The translations under genes and the position numbers were made by a program. Source: an uncultured Pelagibacteraceae bacterium (GTDB lineage: Bacteria > Pseudomonadota > Alphaproteobacteria > Pelagibacterales > Pelagibacteraceae). Taken from it: 64,000 nt of DNA. The notes below the pieces were generated by a model. That model ran no database searches. It saw only the letters and a list, made by a program, of their open reading frames with translations, and was not told the origin of the DNA. How positions within the stretch are numbered: position 1 is the first letter of the stretch; the number at the start of each line of letters is the position of its first letter. This document shows positions 1 to 9,326 of this stretch, in pieces. Where the stretch lies: the NCBI GenBank assembly GCA_902594865.1, contig CACJNV010000001.1:1-64000 (forward strand), written 5' to 3'.

Positions 1-1
1 A

Positions 2-502
2 ACAAACTCATCTTGTGGTGTTTGTGGCAAAAGTTCTTTAGATGCTTTAGAAATTATTAAAAAAGACAAAATTTTAAAATCTAATCCAAAAATATCAAAA
101 GAGGTTTTAATGAGCTCACCAAAAAAGCTTCGTCAAAATCAATCAGAATTTTCAAAAACTGGAGGTATTCACGCAAGTGGATTATTTACTGCTCAAGGAG
201 ATATAGTTGCCATTAAGGAGGATGTTGGTCGTCATAATGCTTTAGATAAACTTATTGGTTATTCTCTAAAAGAAAATTTACTTGATAACACTTCACAATT
301 TTTAGCTTGTTCCGGTAGACTTAATTTTGACCTAGTACAAAAAGCACTTATGGCAAATATTGGGATTTTAATAGGTGTTGGTGCGCCAACTAGTCTTGCT
401 ATTGATTTAGCAAATAAGTTTGACATGACATTGGTTGGTTTTGTAAAAGAGGATAGCTTTAATATTTATAGCAATAAAGATAGGATTATAATAAATACTT
501 GA
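2..502 (+). CDS. fdhD: FdhD sulfurtransferase for formate dehydrogenase (5' end outside window)
   Basis: The reading frame is open from base 2 and ends with TGA at 500-502, so only the C-terminal 166 residues are present. It carries the SSCGVCGK segment, which holds the paired cysteines that FdhD uses to pass sulfur from IscS/NifS to the molybdenum cofactor, and the later KEDVGRHNALDKLIG and ACSGRLNFDLVQKA blocks typical of the family. Such sulfuration is required for active formate dehydrogenase. The gene lies 26 bases upstream of the two formate dehydrogenase subunit genes, as expected for a shared transcript. The true start lies to the left of the window. Confidence 0.93.
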   Translation, partial: TNSSCGVCGKSSLDALEIIKKDKILKSNPKISKEVLMSSPKKLRQNQSEFSKTGGIHASGLFTAQGDIVAIKEDVGRHNALDKLIGYSLKENLLDNTSQFLACSGRLNFDLVQKALMANIGILIGVGAPTSLAIDLANKFDMTLVGFVKEDSFNIYSNKDRIIINT

Positions 503-528
503 GCTATTAAAAAAGGGTAAAGGGTAAA

Positions 529-2184
529 TTGTCAAAAAATATAAGTAATCTATCAGGTAGAATTGGACTTAAAGAAAATCTGTTTAAGCAAATATCTGAA
601 AATACATTGAGCGATAAACCGCAAGATATCAAAGAAATTGCTAAAAAACATAACCTTGGGGTTTCAACACTTCATGGAGCTGAATCATTTTATGAATTTT
701 TAAGACCATCTCATAGAGAAAAGAAAGCTTTTGTTTGCAATGGTAGTGCATGCATGTGCGCTGGCACACAAGAGAAGTTAAAAGATACTTTAAAAGAAAA
801 ACTTGGTGACGATAAAGTTGGAGAAATGTTTTGCCTGGGACATTGTTATGAAAACCATGCATTCCATTATGACGGAGAAAATTATGCTGGGAAGGATATA
901 GAAAAAATTGACCAAATAATTAAAGGTGAAGAAATTAAACAAGAGAAATTTTTCTCAAAAAGTTTTGCTACAACAAGTTTTTTAATGGATGATAAACTTT
1001 CATCAACTAACCAATTTAAAGATCAATTAAATAAATTTTTAAAAACTGATAAAAAAGAAATTGTTAAATCACTTTTAGATTCTAATTTAACTGGTAGAGG
1101 TGGTGCAGGGTTTCCAACAGGAATGAAATGGGATTTTTGCAGTAAAGCAAAAGGAGAAAAAAAGTACGTTATCTGTAATGCAGACGAAGGTGACTCTGGT
1201 GCTTTTTCAGATAGATATTTATTAGAAGACCAGCCTCTAAAAGTCATTTTTGGAATGGTAATGTGTGGATTTGTAATTGGAAGCGATGAGGGAGTTTTAT
1301 ATATTCGTGGAGAATATCCAAAATCTATTGAAGCCATCAATGGAAGTATCAATGAACTTAAAAAGTTAGGTCTTTTGGGTGAAAATATTTTAGGAACCGA
1401 TTTTTCTTTTGATCTTGGAATTTGTATTGGTCAAGGTGCTTATATTTGTGGAGAAGAAACAGCTTTGATTGCATCTATTGAAGGAAGAAGAGCAGAAGTT
1501 GATGTTAGACCACCTTTTCCTGTTACAGAAGGATTATATAAAAAACCAACTGTTGTTAACAATGTTGAAACTTTAGCAGCTGCTACAGGAATTTTAATAA
1601 ATGGTTCTGAAAAATTTTCATCTGTAGGAAATAAAAAATCTGCAGGTACTAAATTGGTTTGTTTGGATAGTTTCTTTAACAACCCAGGTGTTTATGAAAT
1701 TGATATGGGTACTCCAATGAAAAAAATATTTAATGAAATTGGTGGAGGATACAAAGAACCATTAAAAGCTTTTCAAATTGGTGGGCCACTTGGTGGTGTG
1801 GTTCCATTAAGTGAAATAGAAAATCTTAATTTAGATTTTCAGGAGTTTACTGCAAAAGGTTTCATGTTGGGTCATGCTAGTGTGGTAAGTATTCCTAAAG
1901 ATTTTTCTATGGCAGAATACATTCATCATCTATTTGAATTTTCTGCTGAAGAATCATGTGGAAAATGTTTCCCTGGAAGACTTGGATCTTACAGAGGTAA
2001 AGAAATGTTTGACCAAGCTAAAAAGAAAACTGCAAAAATACCTTTGAAATTGCTTGAAGAATTGCTTGTTACAATGAAAAAAGGTTGTTTATGCGCTTTA
2101 TGCGGAGCTATTCCCACTCCTATCCAAAACATCCTAAAATACTTTGGGGATGAAATGAAAAATGATATGGTTAAAGATAATTAA
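529..2184 (+). CDS. fdsB: NAD-dependent formate dehydrogenase, fused NuoE/NuoF-type diaphorase (beta/gamma) subunit
   Basis: This 551-residue protein joins a NuoE-like domain to a NuoF-like domain. The NuoE part (about 1-130) holds the [2Fe-2S] pattern C70-x4-C75 and C102-x3-C106. The NuoF part has the FMN-binding GRGGAGFPTGMKW segment (about 188-200) and an NADEGDSGAF block. It passes electrons from the molybdenum subunit to NAD in the cytoplasm. In the C-terminal 4Fe-4S motif the usual third cysteine is absent: the sequence is C477-GK-C480-FPG. The later motif has three cysteines (GCLCALCG, C520, C522, C525) where one is usual. The start is TTG at 529. The stop overlaps the next gene at base 2184, implying translational coupling. 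The exact subunit name is by analogy with Fds enzymes. Confidence 0.88.
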   Translation: MSKNISNLSGRIGLKENLFKQISENTLSDKPQDIKEIAKKHNLGVSTLHGAESFYEFLRPSHREKKAFVCNGSACMCAGTQEKLKDTLKEKLGDDKVGEMFCLGHCYENHAFHYDGENYAGKDIEKIDQIIKGEEIKQEKFFSKSFATTSFLMDDKLSSTNQFKDQLNKFLKTDKKEIVKSLLDSNLTGRGGAGFPTGMKWDFCSKAKGEKKYVICNADEGDSGAFSDRYLLEDQPLKVIFGMVMCGFVIGSDEGVLYIRGEYPKSIEAINGSINELKKLGLLGENILGTDFSFDLGICIGQGAYICGEETALIASIEGRRAEVDVRPPFPVTEGLYKKPTVVNNVETLAAATGILINGSEKFSSVGNKKSAGTKLVCLDSFFNNPGVYEIDMGTPMKKIFNEIGGGYKEPLKAFQIGGPLGGVVPLSEIENLNLDFQEFTAKGFMLGHASVVSIPKDFSMAEYIHHLFEFSAEESCGKCFPGRLGSYRGKEMFDQAKKKTAKIPLKLLEELLVTMKKGCLCALCGAIPTPIQNILKYFGDEMKNDMVKDN

Positions 2185-4952
2185 TGAGTTCAGAGAAAAG
2201 AAAAATTGCTTATATTGACGGAAAACCGTATGAAATCGGTCCAAATCACTCGTCTATTTTAAAATTTGTAAAAAGTTATGTAGGTGAAAAAAAAGTTCCT
2301 ACCTTATGTGATGATCCAAATTTAGCACCTTATGGAGCTTGTAGAGTGTGTTCGGTCGAAGTTGCTTTAGAAAAAGATGGTCCTACAAGAGTAGTAGCTT
2401 CTTGCCATACTCCAGTTGCTGAAAATCAACACATATTTACATCAAATGAATCTTTGAAAGATCTTAGAAAAAATATTGTTGAATTAGTATTAACAGATCA
2501 CCCAATGGAATGTGATACTTGTGAGGTAAATAATAATTGTGAATTACAAACAGTAGCAAACGATTTAGGGGTATCTGATCACAGATATAATAGTCCAAAA
2601 CAACATAAAGGAATTCCAAGAGATACATCTCATGATTACATGAGAATGAATTTAGACAATTGCATCAATTGTGGAAGATGTGTCAGAGCTTGTGATGAAA
2701 TTCAAGGTTCGTTCGTTTTAACAATGAGTGGAAGAGGATTTGAGTCAAGAATAACAACTGATAACGACATGATGTTTGGAGATAGTTCATGTGTTTCTTG
2801 TGGTGCTTGCGCTCACACTTGTCCAACAGATGCTATCTCAGATGTTTTTCAATCAAAGTCTGCTGCAGTAGATAAAAAAGTTAGAACAACATGTTCGTAC
2901 TGTGGTGTTGGTTGTAATTTAGAGGCTTCAATTAAAGATGATAAGGTTGTGGCTATTGATACTCCAAAACAAACAGAAGTTAACGCTGGACATACGTGTA
3001 TTAAAGGAAGATATGCGTTTAGCTTTTATGATCATCCAGACAGATTAAAAACACCTTTAATTAAAAGAAATGGAAAATTTGAAGAAGCTTCTTGGGATGA
3101 AGCTTATGATTTTATTAAAAAGGAAATGAACAGAATTACAAAAGATAATGGTCCAGATGCTTTTGCTGGAATTTCCTCTGCGAGATGCACGAATGAAGAA
3201 AATTATGTTTTCCAAAAAATGATTAGAGCTGCTGTCGGAACTAACAGTGTAGATTGTTGTGCAAGAATTTGTCATTCACCAACAGCTTGGGGAATGCAAC
3301 AAACTTTTGGAACAGGAGCAGCGACTAATTCAACAGAAGATATTTATCATGCAGATTTATTTTTAGTTATTGGAGCTAATCCAACTAACGCTCATCCTGT
3401 AACAGGTGCAAAAATAAAACAACAAGTCATGAAAGGTAAAAAATTAATTGTGCTTGATCCAGTTACAACCGAACTAGCGAAACTTGCTGATTATCATATT
3501 AAACTAAGACCAGGAACTAACGTTGCAGTTCTAAATATGATGTTACACTTTATTGTTAAATCAAAACTTTACAATGCAGATTTTGTTAGAGATAGAACTG
3601 AAGGTTTTGATAATTTCTTAAAAGAAATTGGAAGACAAGATGTTGATCATTTAGCAAAAGTAGCTGGTGTGGATAAACAATTAGTTAAAGAAGCAGCAAT
3701 TGCATATGCGACTGCAAGAAATTCAATGGAGTTCCATGGTTTAGGAGTCACTGAACACGAACAAGGATCTAAAACTGTAATGTTAATTGCAGATCTAGCA
3801 ATGATTACTGGAAACATTGGACGAAAAGGTGTCGGGGTTAATCCTTTGAGAGGTCAAAACAATGTTCAAGGTGCAGCAGATATGGGATGTCAACCACACC
3901 AAGGTGCTGGATATTTTCCTGTGGCTGATGAAAAGCATCAAGAATTCTATACAGAAAAATATGGAGTAACTCACCCAACTAAACCAGGATTAAAAATTCC
4001 TCAAATGTTTGAAGCTGCAATAGATAAAGAGCTTAAAGGTTTATGGATTATTGGTGAAGATATAGTTCAAACTGACCCTAATAGTGCTCATGTTATAGAG
4101 GCTATGAACTCATTAGAGCTTCTAGTTGTTCAAGAAATATTTATGAGTGAAACAGCAAAATTAGCGACTGTTGTTCTACCAGGAACAACTTTCTTAGAAA
4201 AGGATGGAACGTTTACAAATACTGAGAGAAGAATTCAAAGAGTGAACAGAGCTGTGCCTCCTTTACCAGGCACTAAACCTGATGGATTAATTGTAACTGA
4301 AATGATGCAAAAATTGGGTTTTGACCAACCAACTTATGACGCTGATCAAGTTCTAGAAGAGATTGCTGATATCGTTCCTTTCTTTAAGGGAGTTACTAGA
4401 GAGAGACTTGGCAAATTTGGATTACAATGGCCAGTTCAAGAAGATGGAACTGATACTAAAATTTTACATACTGAAACTTTTAAATTAGGCAAAGGTAGAC
4501 TTAAAAACTTTGATTGGAAAGAGTCGTCAGAAATTGAAGCAAATAAAAAAGATTATCCTTTAATTTTAACAACAAGTAGAGTTTTACAACATTACAACGC
4601 AGCAACAATGACTAGAAGAACAAAGAATATAAATATTGTTGATGAAGATGTTTTATTAATTCATCCTAAAGATGCAGCTCATAGAGATCTAAATACTGGT
4701 GATATCGGAAGACTTTATTCAGGTAGAGGTGAGGTTGCGCTTAAAGTAGAGGTTACAGATAAAGTTAAAGAAGGAATTGTGTTTACTACGTTCCATTTCC
4801 CAGAGCATATGGTTAATATGGTTACAGGTCACGGTAAAGATGAAGAAACAATGTGTGCAGAATACAAAGTATCTTCTGTTGAAGTACAAAAAATCTCTAA
4901 TCAATTTAAAACAGAAGTTAAACCAAAAGAAAATCAAGCTGAAGTCAGTTAA
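2184..4952 (+). CDS. fdsA: Formate dehydrogenase, molybdopterin catalytic alpha subunit
   Basis: This 922-residue protein oxidises formate to CO2 and passes electrons through iron-sulfur clusters to the fused diaphorase. In order it has an N-terminal [2Fe-2S] ferredoxin domain, a His-Cys3 cluster motif (DHPMECDTCEVNNNC), two 4Fe-4S motifs (CINCGRCVRAC and CVSCGACAHTC), the molybdopterin-domain cluster CSYCGVGC, and the large bis-MGD domain. Cys363 in CCARICHSPT is the predicted molybdenum ligand, a cysteine rather than selenocysteine. The C-terminal part has the cofactor-binding domain (HYNAATMTRRTKNI). There is no Tat signal, so it should be cytoplasmic and NAD-linked. It overlaps the preceding gene by one base. 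Confidence 0.93.
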   Translation: MSSEKRKIAYIDGKPYEIGPNHSSILKFVKSYVGEKKVPTLCDDPNLAPYGACRVCSVEVALEKDGPTRVVASCHTPVAENQHIFTSNESLKDLRKNIVELVLTDHPMECDTCEVNNNCELQTVANDLGVSDHRYNSPKQHKGIPRDTSHDYMRMNLDNCINCGRCVRACDEIQGSFVLTMSGRGFESRITTDNDMMFGDSSCVSCGACAHTCPTDAISDVFQSKSAAVDKKVRTTCSYCGVGCNLEASIKDDKVVAIDTPKQTEVNAGHTCIKGRYAFSFYDHPDRLKTPLIKRNGKFEEASWDEAYDFIKKEMNRITKDNGPDAFAGISSARCTNEENYVFQKMIRAAVGTNSVDCCARICHSPTAWGMQQTFGTGAATNSTEDIYHADLFLVIGANPTNAHPVTGAKIKQQVMKGKKLIVLDPVTTELAKLADYHIKLRPGTNVAVLNMMLHFIVKSKLYNADFVRDRTEGFDNFLKEIGRQDVDHLAKVAGVDKQLVKEAAIAYATARNSMEFHGLGVTEHEQGSKTVMLIADLAMITGNIGRKGVGVNPLRGQNNVQGAADMGCQPHQGAGYFPVADEKHQEFYTEKYGVTHPTKPGLKIPQMFEAAIDKELKGLWIIGEDIVQTDPNSAHVIEAMNSLELLVVQEIFMSETAKLATVVLPGTTFLEKDGTFTNTERRIQRVNRAVPPLPGTKPDGLIVTEMMQKLGFDQPTYDADQVLEEIADIVPFFKGVTRERLGKFGLQWPVQEDGTDTKILHTETFKLGKGRLKNFDWKESSEIEANKKDYPLILTTSRVLQHYNAATMTRRTKNINIVDEDVLLIHPKDAAHRDLNTGDIGRLYSGRGEVALKVEVTDKVKEGIVFTTFHFPEHMVNMVTGHGKDEETMCAEYKVSSVEVQKISNQFKTEVKPKENQAEVS

Positions 4953-4957
4953 TTAAA

Positions 4958-6403
4958 ATGACCATTGGTTGGCATTTTGATAATACATATTCAAAGTTAT
5001 CAAATACTTTTAAAGAAAATATTAAACCAACTCCTGTTCATGATCCTGAATTAGTAATTTTAAATGAGGAACTAGCCTCTACTTTAAATTTAGATTTTTC
5101 AAAAACAGACAAAAAAAAATTAGCAGAAATATTTTCTGGAAACTTCATACCAGAAGAAACTAATACCATTGCGCAAGCATATGCAGGTCATCAATTTGGA
5201 CACTTTACTATGTTAGGAGATGGTAGAGCAGTTTTATTAGGAGAGCATTTAGTTAATAATGATAATCGTTTTGACATTCAGTTTAAAGGTTCAGGAAGAA
5301 CTTCTTTCTCGAGAGGTGGTGATGGAAGAGCAGCACTTGGGCCTATGCTTAGAGAATATATTATTAGTGAAGCGATACATTCATTAAATATTCCAACTAC
5401 TAGGAGTCTTGCTGTAGCAAAAACAGGAGAAAAAGTTGTGAGAGAAAATCTTTTACAGGGCGCTATATTAACAAGAGTTGCATCAAGTCATCTTCGGGTT
5501 GGAACATTCCAATATATTGCAGCAACTCAAAACATTGAAAATTTAAATATTTTAATCGACTACACAATTAACAGACATTATCCAGAAATTAAAAAATCAA
5601 ATTCAAAAGCATTAGACTTGTTAAATCTTGTAATGGAAAAGCAATGCCAGCTAGTAATCAATTGGATGAGAGTTGGATTTATTCATGGGGTTATGAATAC
5701 TGATAACATGGCAATTTCAGGTGAAACAATAGATTACGGTCCTTGTGCATTTATGGATCATTATGATCCAAAAACTGTATTTAGCTCAATCGATAAATTT
5801 GGAAGATATGCCTTTTCTAATCAACCACCAATTACAAAGTGGAATTTAGCAAGATTTGCAGAATGTTTAATCCCTCTAATTGACAAAAATGAAGATACTG
5901 CAATTAAATTAGCAACAGATTTAATAGATAATTTCCAAAATATTTATGAAGATAAATGGTTAAATATGATGAGAGATAAACTTGGTCTATTTGGTGAGGA
6001 TAAAAATGATAAAAAATTAATTAATGATTTATTTAATTGGATGGAAAAAAATAAAGCAGATTACACAAATACATTTTGTAATTTAATGGATATCAATTCT
6101 GATGAAGTTTACAAAAGTAATGATTTTATCGATTGGAAAAATAAATGGAAAAAAAGATCTGAGTTAAATAATTCAACTAAGGAAAAACAAAACAAACTTA
6201 TGAAAACAAATAATCCAATTGTAATACCTAGAAATCATAAAGTAGAGGAAGCTTTAGCTGAAGCAGACAAAGGAAATTTAGATAAAATGAAAAAGTTATT
6301 AGCTATTTTAAAAAATCCTTATTATAATCAAAATAATATTGAAGAATATCAAGCAGCTGCTCCATCGAACAACGAAAAATATCAAACTTTTTGTGGAACT
6401 TAA
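4958..6403 (+). CDS. selO: Protein adenylyltransferase SelO (YdiU family)
   Basis: The 481-residue product matches the usual length of SelO pseudokinases, which transfer AMP from ATP to protein side chains and are linked to redox stress in bacteria. Visible family blocks are AYAGHQFGHF, MLGDGRA, FKGSGRTSFSRGGDGRAALG, the STTRSLAV-like IPTTRSLAV, and the metal-binding loop HGVMNTDNMAISGETIDYGP. It starts 5 bases after the formate dehydrogenase stop, so it is probably co-transcribed. It ends one base before the stop of the convergent FAD oxidoreductase gene. This version is non-selenocysteine and ends CGT. Confidence 0.92.
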   Translation: MTIGWHFDNTYSKLSNTFKENIKPTPVHDPELVILNEELASTLNLDFSKTDKKKLAEIFSGNFIPEETNTIAQAYAGHQFGHFTMLGDGRAVLLGEHLVNNDNRFDIQFKGSGRTSFSRGGDGRAALGPMLREYIISEAIHSLNIPTTRSLAVAKTGEKVVRENLLQGAILTRVASSHLRVGTFQYIAATQNIENLNILIDYTINRHYPEIKKSNSKALDLLNLVMEKQCQLVINWMRVGFIHGVMNTDNMAISGETIDYGPCAFMDHYDPKTVFSSIDKFGRYAFSNQPPITKWNLARFAECLIPLIDKNEDTAIKLATDLIDNFQNIYEDKWLNMMRDKLGLFGEDKNDKKLINDLFNWMEKNKADYTNTFCNLMDINSDEVYKSNDFIDWKNKWKKRSELNNSTKEKQNKLMKTNNPIVIPRNHKVEEALAEADKGNLDKMKKLLAILKNPYYNQNNIEEYQAAAPSNNEKYQTFCGT

Positions 6404-6404
6404 T

Positions 6405-7508
6405 TTATAGAACGTAGGGCTCTGGCCTAGCGGTTTTGCCCAAAACTCTCTCAACTGCAAAATCACTTATATCAATTGTTTGGTATGATCCTGTTGTGAT
6501 TAATTCGGTTAAGGCTCTACCGATACCTGGTGCCTGCATTAATCCCCGCCCTGTAAATCCAGAAGCCATGTAAACATTATCATATTTTGGATGCTTACCA
6601 ACAACTGCATTATTATCTAATCTATTACAATCATAGTAACCTGCCCATCCACCAGTTAACTTTAATTCTTCAAAAGCTGGTATTCTTTTAGCAAGAGCTG
6701 GCCAAACTAATTCCTCAAAATCATTCCAAGCTGGTTCCAAATCATCTGCATCAAATACAGAAATAGGTGATCCTGCTAAATATTCCCCTCCCTCTGGTCT
6801 CCAATAAACACCTGTTGTTAAGTCTCCACTGAGTGGCATCTCTTTTATATATGTTGGGCATTTTACTCTAAAGACGGTATGCTTTTGAGGAACAACAGGG
6901 ATATCTTCTAACAATTCTTTTGTCCAACAACCAGCAGCAGAAACAATTGTTTTAGCATTTATTTCTGAAATACTTTTTACATCACCTTTAATAAATTCTG
7001 CTCCAAGCTCTATTGCTTTACTTTTAAGAGCGCTATGAAACATAAATGGATCAATCCATCCTTCACTTTGATTATCCGTATAAGTTGCTGTCTCTATTCC
7101 TTCACTATTCACATAAGGGAAAACCTTAGATAATTCTGACCCTTTAATATTTTTTGTTCCTGCATCACATTCTTTATGATTTTCTAATGCTCTATATTGT
7201 TCTTCAGCATGTTCAGAACCAAACATTAAAAGATATCCATTGGTTACCATACTAGCTGTTGGATTAGGATTTTTTTCTGTTTTTAATAATTCTGGTATTT
7301 GGAAAATAAATTCTCTTGCAAATTTTCCTAATAAAATATTTTCTTTTTGGAAAAATTGTCTTCTAAAACCACCTAAAGATAATGGGAATGAAGCTGTTTT
7401 ATAAGTAGGATCTCTTTCAATAACTTTTACTTTTCTACCTTCTTTGGATAAAAAATAAGCAGTCGCCGCCCCTATAATTCCACCACCAATTACTACAACA
7501 TCATCCAT
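6405..7508 (-). CDS. FAD-dependent oxidoreductase, DAO family (amino acid or N-methyl amine type)
   Basis: The 367-residue protein opens with a dinucleotide-binding fold (VVVIGGGIIGAATAYFL, residues 4-20) and ends with the DAO-family FAD block (MASGFTGRGLMQAPGIGRAL). It resembles glycine/sarcosine oxidase-like and FOXRED1-like flavoenzymes, which oxidise a C-N bond of small amines or amino acids. The substrate cannot be told from sequence. It is transcribed towards selO, with one base between the stops, and lies 2 bases downstream of tspO, so it is probably in one transcript with it. Confidence 0.83.
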   Translation of the reverse strand: MDDVVVIGGGIIGAATAYFLSKEGRKVKVIERDPTYKTASFPLSLGGFRRQFFQKENILLGKFAREFIFQIPELLKTEKNPNPTASMVTNGYLLMFGSEHAEEQYRALENHKECDAGTKNIKGSELSKVFPYVNSEGIETATYTDNQSEGWIDPFMFHSALKSKAIELGAEFIKGDVKSISEINAKTIVSAAGCWTKELLEDIPVVPQKHTVFRVKCPTYIKEMPLSGDLTTGVYWRPEGGEYLAGSPISVFDADDLEPAWNDFEELVWPALAKRIPAFEELKLTGGWAGYYDCNRLDNNAVVGKHPKYDNVYMASGFTGRGLMQAPGIGRALTELITTGSYQTIDISDFAVERVLGKTARPEPYVL

Positions 7509-7510
7509 AT

Positions 7511-7978
7511 CTAATTTAACAAAATTAAGCTTGTATTCAGAATTAGTGCAAAGCTACACCAAAGTAAATATGGAATCATTAGGTAGGCGCTCAACATCTT
7601 GACGCGTTTAAACCTTAAAATAAGATTGATTATCAATGCTATTAGTATGATTAATACCAAAAGTGCTAGAACCATATTGTGAAAAACAAAAAAAACTACA
7701 CTCCAAGTTGTATTGAATACTAAGTGGATAAAATAAATATAAACAGTACTCATATCTCTATTTTTTGTATGCCAGTAAAGCCATATTGCAACTGTCATCA
7801 ATGTATACAAGATCGTCCAAACAGGTCCAAATATCCAATCCGGTGGATTAAATGATGGTTTATTTAGTAATGAGTACCATGGCTCTTTGAAAGTAACAGT
7901 AGCTAAACCACCAATCAATGAAGCAGAGAATGTAATAGCAAGAAATAATATAAATGTTAAAAATTTATTTTTAAACAT
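7511..7978 (-). CDS. tspO: TspO/MBR family tryptophan-rich sensory protein
   Basis: This small polytopic membrane protein of about 155 residues has five hydrophobic segments. It shows the TspO blocks GGLATVTFKEPWYSLLNKPSF and PPDWIFGPVWTILYTLM, the NTTWSVVFF segment and a C-terminal NTSLILLN. TspO proteins bind porphyrins and heme-related tetrapyrroles and in other alphaproteobacteria modulate oxygen- and light-linked gene expression. I place the start at the internal ATG (7978), because the family begins with a short MFKNK-like head. An in-frame ATG at 7993 would leave only 8 bases to the divergent neighbour at 8002. Confidence 0.88.
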   Translation of the reverse strand: MFKNKFLTFILFLAITFSASLIGGLATVTFKEPWYSLLNKPSFNPPDWIFGPVWTILYTLMTVAIWLYWHTKNRDMSTVYIYFIHLVFNTTWSVVFFVFHNMVLALLVLIILIALIINLILRFKRVKMLSAYLMIPYLLWCSFALILNTSLILLN

Positions 7979-8001
7979 GTTAGATATATACATAACAAAA
8001 A

Positions 8002-8760
8002 ATGAGTAAAAAAACTATTTGGATTACTGGCGGTAGTACTGGTATTGGAAAAGCTTTAGCAATTAAATTTGCAAGTAAGGGATGGAACGTTGCTATATCT
8101 GCAAGAAGAGCTGAATTATTAAATGAGCTTTCAAATTCTTATGAAAATATTTCAAGTTTTCCTTTAGACGTAACAGATAAAGAAAAGTGCAAAGAAGTAT
8201 TCAACGAAATTAAAAACAAATATGAAAATATAGATATTTGTTTTTTTTCAACAGGAACATGGGATCCCAAAAAAGAAAAAGATATAGATGTCGAACAAAT
8301 GGAAGATGTTTTTAAAGTAAATTTTTTTGGAACTGTAAATAGCATCAAAGCAGTTGAACAATACTTTAGAGATAAAAAAAATGGTATAATTACTATTGTT
8401 TCGTCAATTGCAGGATATAGAGGGTTACCTAATTCAACTGGATATGGGCCATCTAAATCTGCATTAAATAACTTAGCTGAAAGTTTATATTTTGATTTTA
8501 AAAGATACAATGTACGTATTTGTTTAGTGTCTCCTGGGTTTATTAAAACACCAATGACAGATAAAAATGATTTTAAAATGCCTTTTTTAAAAACTCCTGA
8601 GTATGCTGCAGATCAAATTTATAAAGGTTTAGTTAACAAAAATATATTTGAAATACATTTTCCAAAATCACTTACAATCACATTAAAACTATTGAGTTTT
8701 TTACCGAGTAAAATTTATTTTGGTTTAGTTGGAAAACTAACAAAATATCAAAAAAAATAG
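8002..8760 (+). CDS. Short-chain dehydrogenase/reductase (SDR)
   Basis: The 252-residue classical SDR has the N-terminal nucleotide-binding motif TGGSTGIGKAL (10-20), a catalytic Ser in IVSSIAGYRG, the YGPSK active-site motif (Tyr-x3-Lys) and the downstream SPGFIKTPMT block. It should be a cytoplasmic NAD(P)-dependent oxidoreductase; its substrate is not evident. It diverges from tspO and converges on the DUF3833 gene with no bases between the two stops. Similar SDRs often sit beside cfa/DUF1365/FAD gene sets in other alphaproteobacteria, so a role in lipid modification is possible but inferred from context only. Confidence 0.87.
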   Translation: MSKKTIWITGGSTGIGKALAIKFASKGWNVAISARRAELLNELSNSYENISSFPLDVTDKEKCKEVFNEIKNKYENIDICFFSTGTWDPKKEKDIDVEQMEDVFKVNFFGTVNSIKAVEQYFRDKKNGIITIVSSIAGYRGLPNSTGYGPSKSALNNLAESLYFDFKRYNVRICLVSPGFIKTPMTDKNDFKMPFLKTPEYAADQIYKGLVNKNIFEIHFPKSLTITLKLLSFLPSKIYFGLVGKLTKYQKK

Positions 8761-9309
8761 TTAATCTTTTACAAATACAACTGTCAATTCAGCTACTTTA
8801 AAACCAAATTTAGTCATTGTTGCTCTATTAATTGCAACTCTATCATCTTGTTTAAAAATCCAATCATCGAAAGTTATTTTTAATTCTTTGCCTTTAACTG
8901 GAACTAATAAAACATATTCAAATTTAAAAGCTGGTCCGTAAGAATATCCTATTGCTTTACCTACAACATCTCCTGCAGTTCCTTCATAATTATGCTCATC
9001 AATTTTATTTATTGTCCATTCACGGTCTTGAACTTCACCGTCGTCCCAATTAAATTTTTCTTTAAGAATTAATTGCTTTCCATCCCAAGTTCCATTTAAA
9101 TCTGCAGAAAACTGTCTTGTAACTTTTCCTGATCTATTTTGTAGAACACCCCAAGCCTTAACATTTCCAGATAAGTATTCCTCAATAATTAATCTTGGTT
9201 CTTTGTTTTTAAAGTCTTCTGGTTTCATAGCGCCATTATTTGAACAACTTGTAATTAAGAATAATGAAATTATCAATGAAATTGACTTAATTATTTTTAT
9301 ATGTCGCAT
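8761..9309 (-). CDS. DUF3833 family lipoprotein
   Basis: The product is about 182 residues with an N-terminal signal and lipobox-like LITSCS, suggesting a lipid-anchored envelope protein. The rest fits the DUF3833 family (SADLNGTWDGKQLILKEKF, then EREWTINKIDEH-like and GYSYGPAFKFEYVL segments). Its function is unknown. I prefer the ATG at 9309, which has GGAG about 5 bases upstream, over the in-frame ATG at 9321. It is the last gene of a tight minus-strand run behind the cfa-like gene, and members of this family commonly accompany cfa/DUF1365 clusters. Confidence 0.8.
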   Translation of the reverse strand: MRHIKIIKSISLIISLFLITSCSNNGAMKPEDFKNKEPRLIIEEYLSGNVKAWGVLQNRSGKVTRQFSADLNGTWDGKQLILKEKFNWDDGEVQDREWTINKIDEHNYEGTAGDVVGKAIGYSYGPAFKFEYVLLVPVKGKELKITFDDWIFKQDDRVAINRATMTKFGFKVAELTVVFVKD

Positions 9310-9326
9310 AAATATCTCCATTATTT

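Noticed and set aside
529-4952. Respiratory complex I (NuoEFG) genes
   Set aside because: The large subunit has the formate dehydrogenase molybdenum site CCARICHSPT, fdhD is adjacent, and no other nuo genes follow.
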